Position numbers and translations under genes: made by a program
Assembly: GCA_015075325.1 (NCBI GenBank)
Contig: JABTUP010000003.1
Span: forward strand, 124,001-188,000
Direction of reading: 5' to 3'
DNA from: Flavobacteriales bacterium
GTDB lineage: Bacteria > Bacteroidota > Bacteroidia > Flavobacteriales_E > Vicingaceae
Length of the DNA: 64,000 bases
The notes under the pieces: generated by a model
Database searches by the model: none
The model's input: only the letters and a program-made list of their open reading frames with translations
Told to the model about the DNA's origin: nothing
Part shown: one piece after another, positions 33,487 through 41,624 of the stretch
How the letters are laid out: each line of letters opens with the position of its first letter
Numbering within the stretch: the first letter of the stretch is position 1

Positions 33487-35538
33487 ATGAATTTTAAAAC
33501 AACTCTTTTCGGACTAACAGCACTAACCATTTTTATTGGTTGTGGAGATAAAAGCAACAATGAAGAACCTAAAAAAAATGTAATTCCAGCATTTGATTTA
33601 GCAAATATTGATTCTACTGCATTGCCCTGCGAAGATTTTTACCAATACGCCATAGGAAATTGGCAAAAAAACAATCCAGTTCCTGAAACAGAAGGTCGTT
33701 GGGGAAGTTTTAACATTTTAAACGAAGCAAACAATTTAAAATTAAAAGCAATTATTGAAGAAGCTTCTGCTGCTAATGCAAAAAAAGGAACACCTCAACA
33801 ACAAGTTGGCGATTTTTATATCGCAGCCTTCGATTCAACTAATGCAGATAAATTAGGAATTACTCCAATAACTGATTTACTTAAAAAAATTGACGAAGTA
33901 AAAGATGCTCAAAGTTTAGTAGAAACCATGGCTTTTCTTAAAGTAAAAGGCTCGGGTTCTATTTTTGGATATTACGTTTATATTGATGCAAAAAACAGTT
34001 CGCAAAACGCATTTTATTTATCGCAAGGTGGCTTAGGTTTACCAGATAGAGATTATTATTTTCCTACAGATGATAGAGGTAAGAATATATTAGCTGAATA
34101 CGAAAAACACATTGAGGCAACATTTAAATTGACTAAAGAATCAGAAGAAGTAGCAAAAGCAAATGCAAAAACCATTGTTTCATTAGAATCGGATTTAGCA
34201 AAAGTGTCGATGACCAAAGTAGAAAGAAGAGATCCGATTGCTACTTACAACAAAATGACGGTTGATGAATTACAAAAATTAACACCTGTTTTCGATTGGA
34301 AATCATTTTTTGCATCGGCACAAATTAATGGAGTTAACGAATTGATTGTTGGTCAGCCAAAATATTTTACTACATTAAACAACATTATAAAAAAATACAC
34401 CATCGACCAATGGAAAATATATTTAAGATGGCATTTGTTGAACGATTTTTCGCCGTATTTAAGTAGCGATTTTGAAAAACAAAATTTTGCGTTTTACTCA
34501 ACAACTTTAAGAGGTGTAAAAGAAATGAAGCCTCGCTGGAAAAGAGCTTTAGAAAATTCGAATAATTTTGTGGGCGAACAAATTGGTAAATTGTTTGTAG
34601 AAAAACATTTTCCTGAAGAACAGAAAAAAAGAGTGTTGGGTTACATTCACAACATTGGTGAAGTTTTTAAGGAAAGAGTTGCCAAATTAGAATGGATGAG
34701 CGATTCTACCAAAACTAAAGCATTGGATAAATTGAGCAAGTTTACCTACAAAATTGGCTATCCTGATAAATGGAAAGACTACAGTTCAATTGAAATTGTG
34801 AAAGACAACTTTGTTCAAAACATGATGAACGTAAGAGCTTTTGAATATGCCGAAATGATGGGTAAATTAGGTAAACCTGTTGATAAAACCGAATGGGGAA
34901 TGACACCTCAAACTATTAATGCCTATTACAATCCAACCATGAACGAGATTGTATTCCCAGCAGCAATTTTACAACCACCATTTTTTAACCCCGATGCTGA
35001 TGATGCTGTTAATTATGGTGGAATTGGTGGTGTTATTGGTCATGAGTTTTCTCATGGATTTGACGACCAAGGAAGCCAGTTTGATGGTGATGGAAACTTA
35101 AAAAATTGGTGGAGTGATGAAGATAGAAAAAACTTTGACCATTTAACTGGTAAACTGGTTGACCAATTCAATAAATTTAAAGTTATTGATGATACCTATG
35201 TAAACGGACAACTTACTTTAGGAGAAAATATTGCTGATTTAGCTGGGATTACGCTTTCTTACTACGCATTATTAAAATCATACGAAGGAAAAGCAGAGCC
35301 AAAACCAATAGATGGATTTACTTACAAACAACGATTCTTTTTGGGTTGGGCACAAGTTTGGGCATCTAACGTAAAAGATGAAGAAGCTGTTCGTTTAGCT
35401 AATGTTGATCCACATTCACCAACAAAATACCGCGTGTTGGGGCCGTTAACTAATTTGGTAGAGTTCGACGAAGCTTTTGGTTGCAAACATGGTGATAAAA
35501 TGGTCGCTGAAGATAGTTTGAGAGTTAAAATTTGGTAG
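33487..35538 (+). CDS. M13 family (neprilysin-like) zinc metallopeptidase lipoprotein
   Basis: A 683-residue oligopeptidase. A lipobox is seen in FIGCGDK (C19), so it is anchored in a membrane. The M13 N-terminal half (YQYAIGNWQKNNPVPETEG) is followed by the catalytic domain: NPTMNEIVFPAAILQPPFF, zinc motif HEFSH at 519-523, and ENIADLAG from 580 with the third zinc ligand E580. The end has CKHGDKM and VKIW as in the family, whose members cut peptides of up to about 40 residues. It is followed after 3 bp by the DNA alkylation repair gene, likely cotranscribed. Confidence 0.95.
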   Translation: MNFKTTLFGLTALTIFIGCGDKSNNEEPKKNVIPAFDLANIDSTALPCEDFYQYAIGNWQKNNPVPETEGRWGSFNILNEANNLKLKAIIEEASAANAKKGTPQQQVGDFYIAAFDSTNADKLGITPITDLLKKIDEVKDAQSLVETMAFLKVKGSGSIFGYYVYIDAKNSSQNAFYLSQGGLGLPDRDYYFPTDDRGKNILAEYEKHIEATFKLTKESEEVAKANAKTIVSLESDLAKVSMTKVERRDPIATYNKMTVDELQKLTPVFDWKSFFASAQINGVNELIVGQPKYFTTLNNIIKKYTIDQWKIYLRWHLLNDFSPYLSSDFEKQNFAFYSTTLRGVKEMKPRWKRALENSNNFVGEQIGKLFVEKHFPEEQKKRVLGYIHNIGEVFKERVAKLEWMSDSTKTKALDKLSKFTYKIGYPDKWKDYSSIEIVKDNFVQNMMNVRAFEYAEMMGKLGKPVDKTEWGMTPQTINAYYNPTMNEIVFPAAILQPPFFNPDADDAVNYGGIGGVIGHEFSHGFDDQGSQFDGDGNLKNWWSDEDRKNFDHLTGKLVDQFNKFKVIDDTYVNGQLTLGENIADLAGITLSYYALLKSYEGKAEPKPIDGFTYKQRFFLGWAQVWASNVKDEEAVRLANVDPHSPTKYRVLGPLTNLVEFDEAFGCKHGDKMVAEDSLRVKIW

Positions 35539-35541
35539 TAA

Positions 35542-36618
35542 ATGAACTTAAAAGAATATTTTAATAAAGAATTCATCAGTCTTTTGGCTGATGAATTTTT
35601 TTTAGTACACCAATCGTTTAACAAGAATGCATTTGTTAATGAGATTATTTCAGCAGAATGGAAAAATTTTGAATTAAAAGAACGAATGCGTTTAATAACC
35701 AATAAAATGCACGATTTTTTGCCATTCGATTATGCTAAACAAATACAAATTATTCAAAAAGTAGCACCAAAATTTTCTGGAATACAAGGTTTTGTTTTCC
35801 CTGATTTTGTTCAGGTGTATGGCTTAGCTGATTTCAAAACTTCTATAAAAGCATTGGAATTTCTAACCGAATTCTCAACCAGCGAATTTGCTGTTCGTCC
35901 ATTTATTGAAAAGTACCCAAAGGAAAGCATAAAACAATTGTTGGAATGGAGCAAAAGTAAAAATCACCATATTCGACGCTTATCAAGCGAAGGTTCACGA
36001 CCAAAATTACCTTGGGCACCACCGTTGCGTGAGTTTATTAAAAATCCGAAACCAATGTTGCCCATTTTAGAAAACTTAAAAAACGACGAATCACTTTATG
36101 TTAGGAAAAGTGTTGCCAACCATTTAAACGATATCAGTAAAAACCATCCTGAATTGGTATTAGAAATAGCTAAAAAATGGTATGGCAAAACCAAAAATAC
36201 CGATTGGATTGTAAAACAAGCCTTGCGAACCTTACTGAAAAAAGGAAATAAAGAAGCTTTAGCCATTTTTGGAACTTCTAATGCCGATAAAATTGATGTA
36301 AAAAACTTAAAACTTTCCAAAAGCAAGTTAAATATAGGCGAAGGTTTTACGTTTACTTTTGAGTTGCAAAACACTGATAAAACAAATCTAACCTTGCGTC
36401 TGGAATACATCATTCATTTCATGAAATCGAACGGAACAACATCGCCTAAAATTTTTAAGATAAGTGAAACTGTTCTGCCTGCCCAAACTAAGAAACAATT
36501 GGTTCGAAAACATCAATTTGCTAACTTTACTACCCGAAAACATTATGCAGGAAAACATCAGTTGGCGATTGTGGTAAATGGTGATGTGAAGCAGCTATTG
36601 GATTTTGAGTTAGTATAA
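35542..36618 (+). CDS. DNA alkylation repair (AlkD/HEAT-like) family protein
   Basis: A 358-residue protein of HEAT-like helical repeats (KSIKQLLEWSKSKNHHIRRL, then the family signature RRLSSEGSRPKLPWAPPL near 148-165, then ESLYVRKSVANHLNDISKNH and TDWIVKQALRTLLKKGN). A beta-rich tail from about 265 (LNIGEGFTFTFELQNTDKTN, HYAGKHQLAIVVNGD) is typical of the longer DNA alkylation repair group. AlkD-type proteins remove N-alkylated bases by trapping DNA; activity here is inferred. It shares a transcript with the M13 peptidase gene. Confidence 0.87.
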   Translation: MNLKEYFNKEFISLLADEFFLVHQSFNKNAFVNEIISAEWKNFELKERMRLITNKMHDFLPFDYAKQIQIIQKVAPKFSGIQGFVFPDFVQVYGLADFKTSIKALEFLTEFSTSEFAVRPFIEKYPKESIKQLLEWSKSKNHHIRRLSSEGSRPKLPWAPPLREFIKNPKPMLPILENLKNDESLYVRKSVANHLNDISKNHPELVLEIAKKWYGKTKNTDWIVKQALRTLLKKGNKEALAIFGTSNADKIDVKNLKLSKSKLNIGEGFTFTFELQNTDKTNLTLRLEYIIHFMKSNGTTSPKIFKISETVLPAQTKKQLVRKHQFANFTTRKHYAGKHQLAIVVNGDVKQLLDFELV

Positions 36619-36626
36619 ATATATAA

Positions 36627-36657
36627 TTTTAGTATATACTTTTTTTATATACTAAAA
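36627..36657. promoter_or_regulatory. 12-bp inverted repeat operator of the MazF-type module
   Basis: Arms TTTTAGTATATA (36627-36638) and TATATACTAAAA (36646-36657) around CTTTTTT. It covers the place of the -33 element ahead of TACCTTTG at 36663, as an autoregulatory toxin-antitoxin operator would. It could also act as a weak terminator for the alkylation repair gene. Confidence 0.55.
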
Positions 36658-36662
36658 AACCA

Positions 36663-36670
36663 TACCTTTG
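36663..36670 (+). promoter_or_regulatory. -7 promoter box of the MazF-type operon
   Basis: TACCTTTG matches TAnnTTTG, 22 bp before the antitoxin ATG at 36693. The -33 region is T-rich and lies within the inverted repeat. Confidence 0.5.
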
Positions 36671-36692
36671 TATTGTTTAAAACTTAAAAAAA

Positions 36693-36923
36693 ATGAAAAC
36701 AATTTCATTAAAAATAGACGATTCCATATTTGGAGAAACAGAAAAAATACTTTCAAATATTAAAAAACCTAGAAATAGGTATATTAATGAGGCATTAGAA
36801 TTCTATAACCGATTTCAACAAAGGTTGATATTAGAAAAAAAACTAAAAAAAGAATCTACCTTAGTGGGCGATGATTCAATAGATGTTCTTAAAGAATTTG
36901 AGGGGTTAGATGATGCAAATTAA
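36693..36923 (+). CDS. antitoxin of the MazF-type pair
   Basis: A 76-residue protein. The N-terminal MKTISLKIDDSIFGETEKIL followed by RNRYINEALEFYNRFQ has the strand-helix-helix pattern of ribbon-helix-helix antitoxins; the acidic tail (DDSIDVLKEFEGLDDAN) would occupy the toxin. It overlaps the toxin start by 14 bases. The dyad at 36627-36657 is its likely binding site. Confidence 0.8.
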   Translation: MKTISLKIDDSIFGETEKILSNIKKPRNRYINEALEFYNRFQQRLILEKKLKKESTLVGDDSIDVLKEFEGLDDAN

Positions 36924-37260
36924 ACAGTATGAAATATGGATTGCTGATTTAAACCCACAAATAGGAACAGAGCCTGGTAAAACTCGCCCAGTTTTGGTTG
37001 TTCAATCGAACTTATTGAACAAAATTCCACATCCATCTACCATTGTTTGTCCAATAACTACCAACATAAAAAAGAGTGCAGAAATTTTAAGGGTTCACCT
37101 AAAAAAAGGAGTGGCTAATTTACATCAGGATTGTGATGTAATGATAGACCAAATTCGAGCAATAGATAATAAACGGTTAATTAATAAAGTTGGCGATTTG
37201 CCTAGTAATTTGAGAAATTTGGTTAAAGAAAATATTCAAATAGTTTTAGATTTGAATTAA
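36910..37260 (+). CDS. MazF/PemK family toxin (endoribonuclease)
   Basis: A 116-residue toxin. It opens QYEIWIADLNPQIGTEPGKT followed by RPVLVVQSNLLNK, the MazF/PemK signature, then HPSTIVCPITTNIKK and DCDVMIDQIRAIDNKRL. MazF toxins are sequence-specific mRNA interferases. Two in-frame ATGs (36910 and 36913) compete; either overlaps the antitoxin gene. Next to it lie a decayed recombinase and a small orphan gene, so this is an accessory patch. Confidence 0.9.
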   Translation: MMQIKQYEIWIADLNPQIGTEPGKTRPVLVVQSNLLNKIPHPSTIVCPITTNIKKSAEILRVHLKKGVANLHQDCDVMIDQIRAIDNKRLINKVGDLPSNLRNLVKENIQIVLDLN

Positions 37261-37280
37261 TCAGTTTTTAAGATGAAGAA

Positions 37281-37484
37281 ATGGGTGAATTTAGAAAAAC
37301 AATACCACCACACATACTCCGACACCGTTTCGCTACCCAATTGTTAGAAAACTGAACCGATTTACGCTACATACAAGTATTGTTTGGTCATAATAGCACC
37401 AGAACTACTTAGGTTTTCACGCAAGTTGCAATTAATAACATTAAAGCAATAAAAAGTCCAATTGAATTACTAAATTTGAAGTAA
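37281..37484 (+). pseudogene. tyrosine recombinase (Xer/integrase) C-terminal remnant
   Basis: One frame reads MGEFRKTIPPHILRHRFATQ, then LLEN, a TGA, TDLRYIQVLFGHNSTRTT, a TAG, and VFTQVAINNIKAIKSPIELL. This is the C-terminal catalytic part of a Xer-type integrase, normally HxLRHxFATHLLENGTDLR, LGHxxxxTT and IYTHV. The HxxR and GH landmarks survive, but Gly is now a stop, a Glu codon is a stop, and the active Tyr position reads Phe. The N-terminal three quarters are missing. It is clearly dead. Confidence 0.88.
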
Positions 37485-37549
37485 ACGTATATGGCGGATA
37501 TGTGTATTAGTAGACATTCTGCTTGTTATACTTCATTATAATCATAAAC

Positions 37550-37846
37550 ATGAATGTGAGATTTTTTTTAGCTGCAGAAGTTTTAAATAATGGATTTAAT
37601 ACCTGGAAAAAACTTTTCGTATTGACCCCTGATAATATACTATATTGTGAATACCTTGAATTTAACGAACCTACTATTATCAATGAAAACTTTGACTATG
37701 TATCTTTCAAAGATTCAGATTATTCATGGGGAAGAGGAAAATTTCAACACTTAAGAGAAATTGACTATGAAACTGCCAGAACTGAAAAACTAAGAAATCA
37801 AAGCAATTGGATTGATGAATATTTAACAAAAAAAGGAATAATTTAA
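37550..37846 (+). CDS. hypothetical small protein
   Basis: A 98-residue protein that I do not recognise. The ATG at 37550 (MNVRFFLAAEVLNNGFNTWK) is preferred over the TTG at 37523. It has a beta-rich start, an aromatic/acidic middle (DNILYCEYLEFNEPTIINEN; SDYSWGRGKFQHLREIDYET) and a basic/helical end. There is no signal peptide or membrane segment. It follows the recombinase remnant by 65 bp and could be a gene brought in by the same element. Confidence 0.5.
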   Translation: MNVRFFLAAEVLNNGFNTWKKLFVLTPDNILYCEYLEFNEPTIINENFDYVSFKDSDYSWGRGKFQHLREIDYETARTEKLRNQSNWIDEYLTKKGII

Positions 37847-37888
37847 TCATCCTATTTCTTACAGGTATCTATTTGTGAGTTAAAAAAA

Positions 37889-38164
37889 CTACTTCACTTC
37901 TTCGTAATCAACATAATCGCCTAAACCATCGGTTTCGGGTTTGTTGTTTTTGGTGGTCGATTGTATTTTTACTTCGCCTTCGTGTTGTTTTACAAACTGC
38001 TTGGCTTGTTCTTCGCTTTTAAATTGGTGTTGTGCTTGTTGTTGAAATTCCTGCATTTTTTTATTTGCCCAACGAGTAATCAAAAAAGGAAATATTACAC
38101 GAAAAAAGAACTTAAAACCGTAATAAACGATTAGTATTATTAATATGGTTCGTAGTAAATTCAA
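37889..38164 (-). CDS. DUF4834 family small membrane protein
   Basis: A 91-residue protein with one N-terminal membrane helix (LLRTILIILIVYYGFKFFFR and onward), a helical Gln/Lys-rich middle (KKMQEFQQQAQHQF) and an acidic end DGLGDYVDYEEVK. This is the shape of Bacteroidota DUF4834; its role is unknown. It lies downstream of carB, separated by a palindromic repeat. Confidence 0.8.
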   Translation of the reverse strand: MNLLRTILIILIVYYGFKFFFRVIFPFLITRWANKKMQEFQQQAQHQFKSEEQAKQFVKQHEGEVKIQSTTKNNKPETDGLGDYVDYEEVK

Positions 38165-38256
38165 AAGTCAGTTAAAAGTTGAAAATTTATAAAGTTTATT
38201 TAGTTGATAGTTTGTACAGTTAAAAATTTCGCATGTGTAATTTCGTCCGTCAATTT

Positions 38257-38310
38257 AGCCCCTCCTTCGGAGGGAGCCTGTCCCGAATTTATTTCGGGAT
38301 TGGGGAGGCT
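38257..38310. repeat. composite GC-rich palindromic repeat after carB
   Basis: Two nested hairpins: CCCTCC-TTCG-GAGGG near 38260-38274, and TCCCGAA-TTTATT-TCGGGA around 38281-38299, the whole bounded by AGCCCC and GGGGAGGCT. It resembles the repeat inside the type B protein gene (12991-13020). Lying two bases after carB, it may also end that transcript. Confidence 0.65.
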
Positions 38311-38311
38311 T

Positions 38312-41131
38312 TTATCTGCTCAAATACAAGTTTCGTTCGGCATAAATGTTTCTAAAAAACTTGTCTTTTAAGCTGTCGATAAAATAAATAGCTTCGCCAG
38401 TCGATTTCATTTCTGGACCTAATTCTTTATCCACATCAGGGAACTTGCTAAACGAAAATACAGGTATTTTAATAGCATATCCTTGTTTGTGTGGTCTAAA
38501 ATTAAAGTCTTTCACTTTGTTTTCGCCCAACATTACTTTGGTAGCATATTTTACATACGGCTCGCGGTAAGCTTTTGCAATAAATGGAACGGTTCGCGAT
38601 GCTCTTGGGTTGGCTTCAATAACATAAACTACATCGTCTTTAATAGCAAACTGAATGTTTATTAAACCCACTGTTTTTAAAGCCACTGCAATTTTTTTGG
38701 TTATTTCTTCAATTTGAGTAATAATTAAATCGCCCAAATTGTATGGAGGAAGCACAGCATATGAATCGCCAGAGTGAATTCCAGCAGGCTCAATGTGTTG
38801 CATGATTCCAATAATATAAGTGTCTTTTCCATCGCAAATGGCATCCGATTCTGCTTCTATTGCCCCACCTAAAAAGTGGTCTAACAAAATTTGGTTGTTC
38901 GGCATGGCTTTAAGTATGTCCACCACGTGATGTTCCAACTCCTCTTCGTTAATAACGATTTTCATTTTCTGTCCGCCCAATACATAAGATGGTCGAACAA
39001 GCAAAGGAAATCCCAAAGTTTTAGAAAGTTGTATGGCTTGTTCGGCACTTTCAACAACTCCATATTTTGGAAATGGAATTTTCAACTCTTCTAATACTTT
39101 AGAGAAACGACCTCTATCTTCGGCTATATCAAGAGCTTCAAACGATGTTCCTAATATTTTGATGCCATATTTCTCAAGTTTTTCAGCCAGTTTCAATGCT
39201 GTTTGTCCACCCAATTGCACAATAACTCCTTCGGGTTTTTCGTGTCGAATAATGTCATAAATGTGTTCCCAAAATACTGGTTCGAAATACAACTTATCAG
39301 CAGTATCTGAGTCGGTTGAAACTGTTTCGGGATTGCAATTAATCATAATCGTTTCATAACCTGCTTCTTTAGCAGCCATTACTCCGTGAACACAACTGTA
39401 ATCGAACTCAATACCTTGCCCAATTCGGTTTGGACCAGAACCCAACACCACCACTTTTTTTCTATCGGAAACTATCGATTCGTTTTCATCTTCAAAAGTA
39501 GAATAGTAATAAGGCGTTTCGGCAGGAAACTCAGCTGCACAAGTATCAACAAGTTTATACACCCTGTTAATTTTCATTTCAGTACGTTTGGCATACACCT
39601 CACTTTCTAAACATTTTAGTAAATGAGCAATTTGGCGATCGGCATATCCTTTTTGTTTTGCTTCATACATCAAATCTTTTGGGATTGTATCAAGCGTGTA
39701 TTGTTGAATTCGTTTTTCAATTTTTATTAAGTCTTCTATTTGACGTAAAAACCAGTAATCAATTTTTGTTTTTTCATAAATGGTTTTAAACGGAATACCC
39801 ATTTTTATAGCGTCGTAAACATGGAACAACCTATCCCAACTTGGATTTTCTAAACTGTGTAAAATTTGGTCTTGGTTGGTTAATTCTCTCCCATCAGCAC
39901 CTAATCCGTTACGGCTAATCTCTAAACTCTGACAAGCCTTTTGTAATGCTTCTTGAAACGAACGCCCAATACCCATTACCTCTCCAACCGATTTCATCGA
40001 AAAACCTAATCTGCGATTAGCTCCTTTAAACTTATCAAAATTGAATCGAGGAATTTTTACAATTACATAATCTAAAGTAGGTTCAAATAACGCTGAAGTT
40101 GTTCCTGTTATAGGGTTTTTTAATTCATCAAGGGTGTAACCAATAGCAAGTTTCGATGCAATTTTAGCAATTGGATAACCTGTTGCTTTTGATGCCAATG
40201 CCGATGAACGAGAAACCCTAGGGTTAATTTCAATGGCAATAATATCCTCTTTTTCATCATTACTTACCGAGAACTGAACATTACAACCTCCGGCAAAATT
40301 TCCAATAGAGCGTATCATTTTAATTGACATGTCTCTCATTTTTTGGAAAGTTGTATCAGAAAGTGTCATGGCTGGAGCAACAGTAATGGAATCTCCAGTA
40401 TGAATACCCATTGGGTCAAAATTCTCGATTGAACAAATGATAACCACGTTATCGTTTTTATCTCTTAACAACTCTAATTCGTATTCTTTCCAGCCAATAA
40501 CCGCTTTATCAATCATTACTTCGTGTATTGGAGAAGCTTGTAAACCAACGTGTAAAGCTTCTTCAAAATCGTCAGGATTATAAATAACAGCTCCACCAGT
40601 TCCACCCAAAGTAAACGAAGGACGAATAACCAAAGGAAATCCTATTTTTTGAGCAATTTCTTTACCAGCCAAATATGATTTTGCTGTTTCTGAAGGAGCC
40701 ATAGGAATTCCTATTTCCTCCATTTTCTGACGAAACAACTCTCTGTCTTCTGTAACATCAATGGCTTTCGTGTCTACACCAATCATTCTCACATTATGCT
40801 CTTCCCAAACTCCCATTTTATCGCACTCCATAGCTAAATTAAGAGCCGTTTGCCCTCCCATCGAAGGCAAAACAGCATCAATATCTGGATGTTCTTCTAA
40901 AATTTTAATAATAGAAGAACTCTCCAAAGGCAGCAAATACACATTATCAGCAGTAACTTCATCAGTCATTATGGTTGCAGGATTAGAGTTAATAAGCGTA
41001 ACCTTAATACCTTCACTTCTTAATGAACGAGATGCTTGAGAGCCCGAATAATCAAATTCGCAAGCTTGACCAATAACAATGGGTCCACTTCCAATTAATA
41101 AAATATGTTTGATGCTATTGTCTTTTGGCAT
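38312..41131 (-). CDS. carB: carbamoyl-phosphate synthase large subunit, without allosteric domain
   Basis: A 939-residue protein that makes carbamoyl phosphate from bicarbonate, ammonia (delivered by CarA) and ATP, for pyrimidines and arginine. Two ATP-grasp halves are seen: GSGPIVIGQACEFDYSGSQA at the N-terminus and GSGPNRIGQGIEFDYSCVHG in the second half, each with FALGG/LGG nucleotide-loop regions. The chain ends at KFFRNIYAERNLYLSR, about 130 residues short of the E. coli length, because the C-terminal MGS-like regulatory domain is absent. This is normal for many Flavobacteriia. carA is not in the window. Confidence 0.96.
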   Translation of the reverse strand: MPKDNSIKHILLIGSGPIVIGQACEFDYSGSQASRSLRSEGIKVTLINSNPATIMTDEVTADNVYLLPLESSSIIKILEEHPDIDAVLPSMGGQTALNLAMECDKMGVWEEHNVRMIGVDTKAIDVTEDRELFRQKMEEIGIPMAPSETAKSYLAGKEIAQKIGFPLVIRPSFTLGGTGGAVIYNPDDFEEALHVGLQASPIHEVMIDKAVIGWKEYELELLRDKNDNVVIICSIENFDPMGIHTGDSITVAPAMTLSDTTFQKMRDMSIKMIRSIGNFAGGCNVQFSVSNDEKEDIIAIEINPRVSRSSALASKATGYPIAKIASKLAIGYTLDELKNPITGTTSALFEPTLDYVIVKIPRFNFDKFKGANRRLGFSMKSVGEVMGIGRSFQEALQKACQSLEISRNGLGADGRELTNQDQILHSLENPSWDRLFHVYDAIKMGIPFKTIYEKTKIDYWFLRQIEDLIKIEKRIQQYTLDTIPKDLMYEAKQKGYADRQIAHLLKCLESEVYAKRTEMKINRVYKLVDTCAAEFPAETPYYYSTFEDENESIVSDRKKVVVLGSGPNRIGQGIEFDYSCVHGVMAAKEAGYETIMINCNPETVSTDSDTADKLYFEPVFWEHIYDIIRHEKPEGVIVQLGGQTALKLAEKLEKYGIKILGTSFEALDIAEDRGRFSKVLEELKIPFPKYGVVESAEQAIQLSKTLGFPLLVRPSYVLGGQKMKIVINEEELEHHVVDILKAMPNNQILLDHFLGGAIEAESDAICDGKDTYIIGIMQHIEPAGIHSGDSYAVLPPYNLGDLIITQIEEITKKIAVALKTVGLINIQFAIKDDVVYVIEANPRASRTVPFIAKAYREPYVKYATKVMLGENKVKDFNFRPHKQGYAIKIPVFSFSKFPDVDKELGPEMKSTGEAIYFIDSLKDKFFRNIYAERNLYLSR

Positions 41132-41230
41132 GGTGTGATAGAGTTTTTTGTGCTAATTTATTACTGCGAAGTTAGTTTAAATGGTCTTATTTTTCTGGTT
41201 AACTTTTCAACAAAACGTAGAATTTTGTTC

Positions 41231-41260
41231 AAAAAAAAGGGAAGCTATTGCTTCCCTTTT
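41231..41260 (-). terminator. rho-independent terminator of rpmH
   Basis: Stem GGGAAGC (41239-41245) and GCTTCCC (41250-41256) around TATT, with eight A before it on the plus strand, hence a U-tract on the rpmH transcript. It starts 18 bp beyond the rpmH stop. Confidence 0.9.
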
Positions 41261-41277
41261 AAACTTAACCTATATAA

Positions 41278-41439
41278 TTACTTTCTGTGTTTGAATTCGT
41301 CAGACACAGTTAGTTTCTTTCTGCCTTTTGCTCTTCTACGTGCTAAAACTTTTCTGCCATTAGCAGTTTCCATTCTACTTCTGAAACCATGTTTGTTTCT
41401 TCTTTTTCTTACTGATGGTTGAAATGTTCTTTTCGTCAT
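41278..41439 (-). CDS. rpmH: 50S ribosomal protein L34
   Basis: A 53-residue basic protein, [20 protein letters not shown] at the start and [11 protein letters not shown] at the end, with the L34 hallmark [10 protein letters not shown]. It belongs to the large ribosomal subunit near the exit tunnel. In many bacteria rpmH lies beside dnaA and oriC, but neither is in this window. It is followed by its own hairpin terminator, and the preceding 185 bp carries its promoter along with that of the divergent radical SAM gene. Confidence 0.97.
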   Translation of the reverse strand: MTKRTFQPSVRKRRNKHGFRSRMETANGRKVLARRRAKGRKKLTVSDEFKHRK

Positions 41440-41624
41440 GATTCAATGTTTTTAGTCTTTCCTCAAAAAATTGGACTGCAAAAATATACTTTTTTTATTT
41501 ATCCACAAATTAAATGTAAAATATTTTAAAATATTCTTAATCCCTGTTTAGTATGACAAATATCATTATAAACTTTCAGATTTTGGAAGTACTTTAGCAT
41601 TTTAATTTCTCATAATATTAATTG

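Noticed and set aside
37485-37549. attC-like integron site after the recombinase remnant
   Set aside because: No convincing GTTRRRY/RYYYAAC core pair could be found, so a cassette array is not supported.
41278-41439. rpmH as marker of a replication origin
   Set aside because: No dnaA, rnpA, parAB or DnaA-box cluster is seen around it; carB and a radical SAM gene flank it.
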